From assembly GCA_005798965.1 (NCBI GenBank), contig SYIB01000097.1, forward strand, positions 1 through 6,863: a stretch of DNA of 6,863 nucleotides, in the 5' to 3' direction. The notes beneath the pieces are model-generated. The model had not been told where the DNA came from. It worked only from the letters and a program-made list of their open reading frames with translations, and ran no database searches. How positions within the stretch are numbered: position 1 is the first letter of the stretch; each line of letters starts with the position of its first letter. Origin of the DNA: Planctomycetia bacterium (GTDB lineage: Bacteria > Planctomycetota > Phycisphaerae > Phycisphaerales > SM1A02). The position numbers and the translations under genes are program-made. Shown here piece by piece: positions 1 to 5,225 of the stretch.

Positions 1-1683
1 AGGGGGCTCTACCTCCATGATCGCGATGGGGCGATCGCATCGGCACTCGGAGCCCGCACCACCACCGAGGTCTTTGTGATCGATGCCAACAACACGCTGG
101 TCTATCGCGGCCCAGTCAGCGACCAGTACGGCGTCGACTTCACGCTCGATACGCCGCGGCAGCGCTTGCTTGAATCGGCGATCGAGGCCTCGCTCGCGGG
201 GCAGGCACCCCCGATCGCGGCGGTCGCGTCGCCGGGTTGCGCGATCGAACCAAAGCAGGTGTCGACCACCTCGAGTGTTCCTGGCGAACCGTCCGCGACC
301 TACGCACGCGACATTTCGCGCATCATGCAGAGCAACTGCGTCGAGTGCCATCGGGCGGGTGGACCCGGCCCGTTCGCGCTTGATTCGTTCGAGGCGGTCT
401 CTGCCCGGGCGACGATGATCCGCGCCGTCACGCAGGAGGGCACCATGCCACCGTGGTTCGCGGCGCCGATGCATGGTGCTGATGGGGCCACCAAGCCCAG
501 CCCGTGGTCGAACGACCGTTCGCTCAGTAGCGCCGAAAAGCAGGCAATCGCCGCGTGGATCGATGCGGGCAAGCCCGAGGGCGATCGTGCCGAGCTGCCG
601 ACGCCGCGTGCCTTTGCCGACGGAGCATGGCGCATCGGCACGCCGGATGCGGTCTACCAGTTGCCTGAGCCGATCGCGATCAAGGCCGATGGCTTCATGC
701 CGTACCAGACGGTCGTCGTCCCCACCAACCTCACCACGGATCGATGGGTGAAGGCCGTGCAGATCGTGCCGACCGATCCATCGGTCGTCCACCATGTGTT
801 GGTGTTCGCCCTCGATGCGACCGCGGCCAAGGACCCGCGGACTCGCCGTCGGCTCGGTGCGGATGAATCCGGTGGCTACTGGGCCGCCTACGTCCCTGGC
901 AATGATCACTACGTTCTCGATGATGGCTTCGCGCGCCGGCTGCAGGCCGGTTCGTCGCTGCTCTTCCAGATCCACTACACGCCCAACGGCAAGGCGACGA
1001 GCGACCAGATGAGGCTTGGTGTGGTGTTCGCCGACGAGGCCCCCAAGCACGTGGTCCGCACGGCAGCCATCTCGAACGTACGCATTTCCATCCCACCCGG
1101 CGCCAATCACCACCGCGAGGCTGGCCAGGTGCGCATTCCTGCCAACGCCAAGGTGCTGGCCTTCATGCCGCACATGCATGTGCGAGGCAAGGCGTATCGC
1201 TACGAGCTGGAGTCGGCTGATGGTGGTGGTCGTCAGATGCTGCTCGACATCCCCGCGTACGACTTCAACTGGCAGCTGCGATACGAACTGAGCGAGCCCT
1301 TGGCGGTGGAGCGCGGCGCAACCCTGCATGGCACCGCTTGGTACGACAACAGCGTGGGAAACCCAGCGAATCCTGATCCGACCAAGACGGTGCGGTGGGG
1401 GCCGCAGACCGTCGATGAGATGATGCTTGGGTACATCGAGTACTACCTCGAGGACGAGGATCCCTTGCGACCGGGTGACCTCGATCCGGGCAGCACGCCG
1501 CGGCGAGGGCTCGGTGCCGGCGGTGCCCGAGGTGCGATCTTCGAACGGCTGGTGAAGCAGTTCGATGCGAATGACGATGGCACGATCACGAAGGACGAGG
1601 TTCCCGAGAACCTTCATCCGCAATTCGATCGCCTCGATCGCAACGATGACGGGCAACTGACCAAGCGCGACTTCGGGGCCTGA
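1..1683 (+). CDS. Redoxin / cytochrome c / Cu type II monooxygenase-like / EF-hand fusion protein (5' end missing)
   Basis: The reading frame is open from base 1, so the 5' end lies outside the window; 560 residues are visible, numbered here from base 1. Residues 1-80 resemble the end of an AhpC/TSA-type redoxin domain (LGARTTTEVFVIDA, then LVYRGPVSDQYG, closing with a GC at 79-80). Its catalytic cysteines would be upstream. Next is a cytochrome c haem site CVECH (C113, C116, H117), with M149 in an MPPW motif as the likely distal ligand. Residues about 210-480 match the copper type II ascorbate-dependent monooxygenase fold. All six ligands known from peptidylglycine monooxygenase have counterparts: H264-H265, H325 (FQIHYTPNG), H391-x-H393 (PHMHVRG) and M474 in DEMMLGY. 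This domain has no cysteines, unlike the disulfide-rich animal enzymes. Two EF-hand loops end the protein (522-533 and 546-557; the second ends in D, not E). Location is probably outside the cytoplasm, as haem c attachment requires. Substrate unknown. A GTG at base 76 could start an ORF but would cut the redoxin domain, so I reject it. Confidence 0.88.
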   Translation, partial: RGLYLHDRDGAIASALGARTTTEVFVIDANNTLVYRGPVSDQYGVDFTLDTPRQRLLESAIEASLAGQAPPIAAVASPGCAIEPKQVSTTSSVPGEPSATYARDISRIMQSNCVECHRAGGPGPFALDSFEAVSARATMIRAVTQEGTMPPWFAAPMHGADGATKPSPWSNDRSLSSAEKQAIAAWIDAGKPEGDRAELPTPRAFADGAWRIGTPDAVYQLPEPIAIKADGFMPYQTVVVPTNLTTDRWVKAVQIVPTDPSVVHHVLVFALDATAAKDPRTRRRLGADESGGYWAAYVPGNDHYVLDDGFARRLQAGSSLLFQIHYTPNGKATSDQMRLGVVFADEAPKHVVRTAAISNVRISIPPGANHHREAGQVRIPANAKVLAFMPHMHVRGKAYRYELESADGGGRQMLLDIPAYDFNWQLRYELSEPLAVERGATLHGTAWYDNSVGNPANPDPTKTVRWGPQTVDEMMLGYIEYYLEDEDPLRPGDLDPGSTPRRGLGAGGARGAIFERLVKQFDANDDGTITKDEVPENLHPQFDRLDRNDDGQLTKRDFGA

Positions 1684-1706
1684 TGCGACCTGAACGTACT
1701 GTCGGG

Positions 1707-1712
1707 TAGCGT
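1707..1712 (+). promoter_or_regulatory. Putative -10 element of arsM (leaderless-type)
   Basis: The hexamer TAGCGT fits the TANNNT form of bacterial -10 elements and sits exactly 6 nt before the arsM ATG. No purine-rich Shine-Dalgarno is seen in the 35 bp between the genes, and no good -35 hexamer is seen about 17 bp upstream. This geometry is known from leaderless transcripts in actinobacteria and Deinococcus. Its use here is an inference from position only. Confidence 0.35.
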
Positions 1713-1718
1713 GCCCGC

Positions 1719-2663
1719 ATGAGCGATCCCACACGGCCCCAATCATGCTGCAGCGGTGCTGACTGCTGTCCGCCAACACCTGCGGACCAAGGCTCCCACG
1801 TCGAGCAGCGCGAGCAGGTGCGCGAGGGCTATGCACGCATCGCTGCAGCAGGATCGTGGTCGGCATTGCAGCAGCCTGCTGCGGGTTCCTCATGCTGCAC
1901 GCCGACATCGGGCGGCGGTTGCTGCGGACCCACGTCGTTCACGCCCGAACAGCTCGCCAGTGCGATCGGATACTCCGCCGCTGAGCTCGCGGTTGCTCCC
2001 GAGGGCGCCAACATGGGCCTTTCGTGCGGGAACCCCACAGCAATCGCTTCGCTCAAGCCGGGCGACGTCGTGCTCGACCTCGGCGCTGGCGGTGGTTTTG
2101 ACTGCTTCATCGCGGGATCCAAGGTCGGCGCGACCGGTCGGGTGATCGGCGTCGACATGACGCCAGAGATGATCTCGAAGGCGCGCCGGAACATGGCGAC
2201 CTACACCGAGCAGACTGGTCTGGCCAACGTTGAGTTCCGGCTCGGTGAGATCGAGCACCTGCCACTCGCTGACGCGAGCGTTGATGTCGTCATCTCCAAT
2301 TGCGTGCTGAACCTCTCGCCGGACAAGCCGGCTGCATGGCGCGAGATCGCGCGGGTGCTCAAGCCCGGCGGCCGCGTGGCGGTCTCGGATCTTGCGCTGC
2401 TGCGACCACTCCCCGAAGCATTGCGCACCGATCTCGAGGCGCTGGTCGGCTGCGTGGCGGGGGCGGTCTCCGTCAGCGAGATGCGCAGCCTGGCTGAATC
2501 GGTGGGCCTGGGTTCCATCGAGCTTCGCCCCAAGCCCGAGTACGTGGACGCGCTCACCGACTGGAACGACCCGCTCTACCAGCGAATCATGCAGGCGCTG
2601 CCTGCGGGCACACGGCCGAGCACCTTCGTCGTGAGCCTCGATGTGACGGCGCGAAAAGACTGA
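1719..2663 (+). CDS. arsM: Arsenite methyltransferase ArsM
   Basis: A 314-residue SAM-dependent As(III) methyltransferase (EC 2.1.1.137 family), a cytoplasmic enzyme that methylates arsenite to methylated arsenicals. The class I SAM-binding motif is at 117-128 (VVLDLGAGGGFD), followed by the acidic end of strand 2 in GVDMTPEM (144-151). The family signature GANMGLSCGNP lies at 97-106. The conserved cysteines C103, C195 (SNCVLNLSPDK) and C245 (VGCVAGA) correspond to the As(III)-binding cysteines C72, C174 and C224 of the algal enzyme CmArsM; one of C59/C60 probably matches its C44. The N-terminus is oddly cysteine-rich, with CC pairs at 10-11, 16-17, 59-60 and 68-69; the first two precede the usual VREGYARIA start of the domain. 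The ATG at 1719 is the only good start: the preceding gene ends 35 bp upstream. No arsR, arsB or arsC is visible nearby, so control by an ArsR repressor cannot be judged. The gene may also be read through from the upstream redox gene. Confidence 0.95.
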   Translation: MSDPTRPQSCCSGADCCPPTPADQGSHVEQREQVREGYARIAAAGSWSALQQPAAGSSCCTPTSGGGCCGPTSFTPEQLASAIGYSAAELAVAPEGANMGLSCGNPTAIASLKPGDVVLDLGAGGGFDCFIAGSKVGATGRVIGVDMTPEMISKARRNMATYTEQTGLANVEFRLGEIEHLPLADASVDVVISNCVLNLSPDKPAAWREIARVLKPGGRVAVSDLALLRPLPEALRTDLEALVGCVAGAVSVSEMRSLAESVGLGSIELRPKPEYVDALTDWNDPLYQRIMQALPAGTRPSTFVVSLDVTARKD

Positions 2664-2690
2664 GCGCGGCCGCCCACAGACTCGTCGAGC

Positions 2691-3635
2691 TCAAGCAGGA
2701 TCGACCGCTGTCACGGCATCCTGCGCCATCGCGATCGCGCCGCAGAGTCCAGCATCGTCACCCAAGCGGGGCGGGACGATGAATGCATGGAGGCCCTCAT
2801 CCGTGAGTGCGGGCGAGTCGACGTAGCCCGCGAGCGCGGCCTTCAGGTGAAGCCTGCACCGATCGAAGAAGGCGGCTTCACCAAGCTGCCCGGCCTTGCG
2901 CACGCTGCCGCCAATGATGATGCGCCGTGGTGACAGCATGAGCGTCATCGTCGCGAGCGCGTGCCCCATCGACTGCGTAACGGCCTCCCACGTTGGATCG
3001 TCAGCCGCCAGATCTTCGGCGGGGCGACCTGCCCGAGCGGCGATCGCCGGCCCGGCGCACAGGCCTTCCCAGCAACGGCCGTGGATCGCGCATGCGCCCG
3101 CGAAGCGATCGCCCTCCGCACGCGGCATCGGGATGTGCCCCATCTCCGGATGCACGAGCCCGTGCACTGGCTTGCCGCGCACGATGGCTCCGCCGCCGAT
3201 GCCGGTCCCCACCGTGACGTAGATGAAATCGTCGAGGCCCTGTGCCGCACCCCAGCGACCCTCGCCGATCGCGGCACCGTTCACGTCGGTCTCAAGAGCG
3301 ATCGGCAGGGATGGGAAGGCATGGCGGAAGGGGGCCAGCAGGTCGGTGCCGGCCCAGCCGCGCTTGGGCGTCGTGGTGATGAAGCCGTGGGTCGGCGACG
3401 ATCGATGCAGGTCAAGCGGCCCGAACGAGGCGATGCCGATCGCCGTGATCTGGCCCACACGATGCGAAGCATCCTGCATCCATGACGTGACCTGCGCGAG
3501 CACCTGCACCGGGTCATCACCGGTGGCAAATCGCTCGCGCGCCAGGATGCCTGCACCGGGGCCTGAGCCGACTGCCGCGATGATCTTCGTGCCGCCCAGT
3601 TCAACGGCGCCGACGATGGGAGATCGTGGGGTCAT
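2691..3635 (-). CDS. ROK-family sugar kinase, probably fructokinase (ScrK-like)
   Basis: A 314-residue cytoplasmic ROK kinase that should phosphorylate a hexose with ATP. The N-terminal phosphate loop is VELGGTKIIAAVG (11-23). The sugar-binding and catalytic segment is ETDVNGAAIGEGRWGAA (115-131), with D117 as the likely catalytic base. A second nucleotide-binding segment is VTVGTGIGGGAIV (140-152). The zinc site typical of ROK proteins is present: H167 in HPEMGH, then C182, H185 and C188 in CAIHGRC. The segments FGPLDL, GFITTTPKRGW and HPEMGHI are close to those of bacterial fructokinases (EC 2.7.1.4), but glucose, mannose or an amino sugar cannot be excluded. The start at 3635 puts the ROK motif at the usual distance; a longer frame runs upstream to 3836 but overlaps the DUF1801 gene and has no ROK similarity. 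It lies 19 bp downstream of the DUF1801 gene and is probably its operon partner. A weak AAGG lies 8 nt before the ATG. Confidence 0.92.
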   Translation of the reverse strand: MTPRSPIVGAVELGGTKIIAAVGSGPGAGILARERFATGDDPVQVLAQVTSWMQDASHRVGQITAIGIASFGPLDLHRSSPTHGFITTTPKRGWAGTDLLAPFRHAFPSLPIALETDVNGAAIGEGRWGAAQGLDDFIYVTVGTGIGGGAIVRGKPVHGLVHPEMGHIPMPRAEGDRFAGACAIHGRCWEGLCAGPAIAARAGRPAEDLAADDPTWEAVTQSMGHALATMTLMLSPRRIIIGGSVRKAGQLGEAAFFDRCRLHLKAALAGYVDSPALTDEGLHAFIVPPRLGDDAGLCGAIAMAQDAVTAVDPA

Positions 3636-3654
3636 CGATGGTGCCTTGAGGTGA

Positions 3655-4131
3655 TCATGGTTGTCCTTTGGGCTTCGTCGAGTGCCATCCCTCAAGCCGC
3701 CGCGCTTGGCGGATCCAGGCTCGGAACACAGCTTCGTCGAGGTCATCCATCGAGTGGAGGTGCAGGTAGCGGGTGTCGGGATCGGCAGCCGCGACCGGTG
3801 GCGGCGGCTTGAGGGAAGCACCCTTGAAGAACGCAAGCTTGATGTACGCCTTGAAGCAGTGCAGTCCCACGAACCAGCCGTGTCCCGGCCGGCCCCACAG
3901 TGGCGAGTTCCATTTCACGGCGCGCTCCACCTCGGGCAACTCGTCGGCGATGAGTTGGTCGATCCGCTCGCCGACGGCGCGCTTCCACTCCGGCATCGCC
4001 GCGATGTACGCCAGCACCGGCGTATGACCGTCGGATTTCGCGATCTGCGGGTTGCCGCCGCTCAAAAGCTTGACCGGTGCGCCGGCCGTGACGGCAGGGG
4101 GCCGACGATTCGTGGTGGGGCGCTTGCTCAT
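3655..4131 (-). CDS. DUF1801 domain protein (YdhG-like)
   Basis: A 158-residue soluble protein without signal peptide or membrane segment. Residues about 37-145 match the DUF1801 family. The diagnostic core is AVKWNSPLWGRPGHGWFVGL (71-90), followed by HCFKAYIKLAFFKGASLKPP (91-110) and a closing RYLHLHSMDDLDEAVFRAWI helix region (121-140). The family is widespread in bacteria and its biochemical role is not established; I assign none. The first 35 residues are basic and Pro/Thr-rich and look disordered. The start at 4131 is chosen over an in-frame ATG at 4161 because a strong GGAGGG lies 9 nt before it. The gene is the first of a probable two-gene operon with the ROK kinase. Nothing in the sequence explains a functional link to sugar phosphorylation. 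Confidence 0.85.
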   Translation of the reverse strand: MSKRPTTNRRPPAVTAGAPVKLLSGGNPQIAKSDGHTPVLAYIAAMPEWKRAVGERIDQLIADELPEVERAVKWNSPLWGRPGHGWFVGLHCFKAYIKLAFFKGASLKPPPPVAAADPDTRYLHLHSMDDLDEAVFRAWIRQARRLEGWHSTKPKGQP

Positions 4132-4140
4132 GCGCAGTGG

Positions 4141-4146
4141 CCCTCC
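4141..4146 (-). promoter_or_regulatory. Strong ribosome-binding site of the DUF1801 gene
   Basis: On the minus strand this reads GGAGGG, 9 nt before the ATG at 4131. It is the only textbook Shine-Dalgarno I see in the window. It decides the start of the DUF1801 gene, because the alternative ATG at 4161 lies upstream of it. Confidence 0.75.
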
Positions 4147-4223
4147 AGGCGCACGCGCCATGGATCACGTCGGTGCCGGCTCGGTGAGCATCGTCGATCG
4201 GGAGCGATCACTTCCGGAGTCTA

Positions 4224-4249
4224 GATGGCGGGCGATTCGGGATGCCATC
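4224..4249. repeat. Inverted repeat in the divergent intergenic region
   Basis: GATGGC at 4224-4229 is answered by GCCATC at 4244-4249, a 6-bp stem around 14 bp. A second short dyad, GATCG and CGATC separated by four bases, lies at about 4196-4209. Both fall in the 157-bp gap between the divergent DUF1801 and CDF genes (4132-4288), upstream of the putative CDF promoter. They could be regulator sites, but dyads this short also occur by chance in GC-rich DNA. I see no coding potential or RNA structure elsewhere in this gap. Confidence 0.2.
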
Positions 4250-4251
4250 CG

Positions 4252-4280
4252 TCGACCGTGGAGCGGATTCGCGGTACAAC
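4252..4280 (+). promoter_or_regulatory. Putative sigma-70-like promoter of the CDF gene
   Basis: TCGACC at 4252-4257 (four of six matches to TTGACA) and TACAAC at 4275-4280 (four of six to TATAAT) are separated by 17 bp. Transcription would start within a few bases of the ATG at 4289, giving a transcript with almost no leader. No Shine-Dalgarno precedes that ATG. The match is moderate and rests on consensus comparison only. Confidence 0.35.
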
Positions 4281-4288
4281 CCGCCTCG

Positions 4289-5224
4289 ATGCAGCGAGTT
4301 GATGCCAGCACGGTCGATCAGCGCCGTCGCGAGCGAACCCTCGCGGCGTGGACGTTTGCGCTGGCGATCGTCATCCTCGCCGTGAAGGCCGCAGCCTGGT
4401 GGTTCACGCGATCGACCGCGCTCTGGTCGGACGCAGTCGAGAGCATCGTGAACGTGATCGCAGGGGGCATGGCGCTGGGCAGCCTGGCGTGGGCCGCCCG
4501 GCCGGCCGACGAAACGCACCCGTATGGTCATGGTCGCATCGAGTTCGTGACGGCTGCCTTCGAGGGCGGCATGGTCGTGCTGGCTGCCGCCGCGATCGCG
4601 ATCCGAGGTGTCGAAGGGTTGTTCGCGCCCACGCTCGAGACCGGCATGATCGGCCGCGGCCTCTGGCTCGCCGGCGGGACGGCGGTGGCCAACGCCCTGA
4701 TGGGCCTCTGGCTGATGCGGCATGGTGCACGCCACGGATCGATCGTGTTGCGTGCCGGCGGGGTGCACCTGCTGACGGATGCGGGGTCGACGTTGATCGG
4801 CATCGTCGCACTGCTGCTGGTGGCGTGGACAGGGCAGCCCGTCTGGGATGCGATCGGTGCGATCGCCCTGGGCATCGGTGCGCTCGTGGCCGGGATTCGG
4901 CTCGTCCGCGAGGCGATGGGCCTGCTCCTTGATGAAAGCGATGCGGCTGATGCACGGCTGATCCGGGATGTGCTCACGCGTCGCACGCAGCCTTCGGCCG
5001 GAGCCGATCAACTGTGCTCGTTCCACAAGATCCGTCACCGCCACGTTGGGCGCGAGCACTGGATCGATTTCCATGTGCAGCTGCCCGCGTCGTTCGACAT
5101 CGCAGCGGCACACGCCATCGCGAAGCACGCCGAGGATGAGCTCGAATCGCTCCTGCCCGGCACGGCCACGGCCCATGTCGAGCCGTGCGTGGATCCAGCG
5201 TGCGCTCGTTGCGCGCGCGCGTGA
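4289..5224 (+). CDS. Cation diffusion facilitator (CDF) family metal efflux protein
   Basis: A 311-residue inner-membrane protein of the CDF family, which exports divalent metal ions in exchange for protons. About six hydrophobic segments are visible, near residues 18-40, 49-69, 90-108, 123-143, 157-181 and 186-206. The intramembrane metal site is HLLTD in TM5 (H160, D164) with SDAVESIVNV in TM2 (E51 and N55 at the positions of E. coli FieF D45 and D49). The cytoplasmic loop after TM2 has the family motif HPYGHGRIEF (77-86). The C-terminal domain (about 220-298) has the usual metal-binding pattern, with H246, H250, H252, H257, D260, H262, H275 and HVEP (296-299). The last residues add C300, C305 and C308, an unusual tail. 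Metal specificity cannot be told from sequence; zinc, iron, manganese or cobalt are all possible. The start at 4289 gives a normal family length; the in-frame extension to 4160 adds residues without CDF character, and anything earlier overlaps the DUF1801 gene. Confidence 0.92.
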   Translation: MQRVDASTVDQRRRERTLAAWTFALAIVILAVKAAAWWFTRSTALWSDAVESIVNVIAGGMALGSLAWAARPADETHPYGHGRIEFVTAAFEGGMVVLAAAAIAIRGVEGLFAPTLETGMIGRGLWLAGGTAVANALMGLWLMRHGARHGSIVLRAGGVHLLTDAGSTLIGIVALLLVAWTGQPVWDAIGAIALGIGALVAGIRLVREAMGLLLDESDAADARLIRDVLTRRTQPSAGADQLCSFHKIRHRHVGREHWIDFHVQLPASFDIAAAHAIAKHAEDELESLLPGTATAHVEPCVDPACARCARA

Positions 5225-5225
5225 C

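Noticed and set aside
76..78. GTG as the start of the first gene
   Set aside because: The frame is open upstream to base 1 and encodes conserved redoxin sequence, so this GTG is an internal valine codon.
2666..2673. GCGGCCGC palindrome between arsM and the ROK kinase as a terminator
   Set aside because: It is a perfect palindrome without a loop and no T-run follows on either strand. It is more likely a chance restriction-type site.
2961..3485. A 174-codon plus-strand open frame opposite the ROK kinase
   Set aside because: It is antisense to a convincing kinase gene and has no motif or ribosome-binding site.
3636..3836. N-terminal extension of the ROK kinase
   Set aside because: The extension overlaps the DUF1801 gene in another frame, is basic and low in complexity, and has no ROK character. 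The ATG at 3635 fits the family.
4052..4288. N-terminal extension of the CDF protein
   Set aside because: The first part overlaps the oppositely oriented DUF1801 gene, and the remainder lacks CDF similarity. The ATG at 4289 gives a normal length.
1719..5224. arsM plus CDF as a metal-resistance island
   Set aside because: The two genes are separated by an unrelated operon on the opposite strand, with no arsR, arsB, transposase or composition shift. Shared island origin is not supported.
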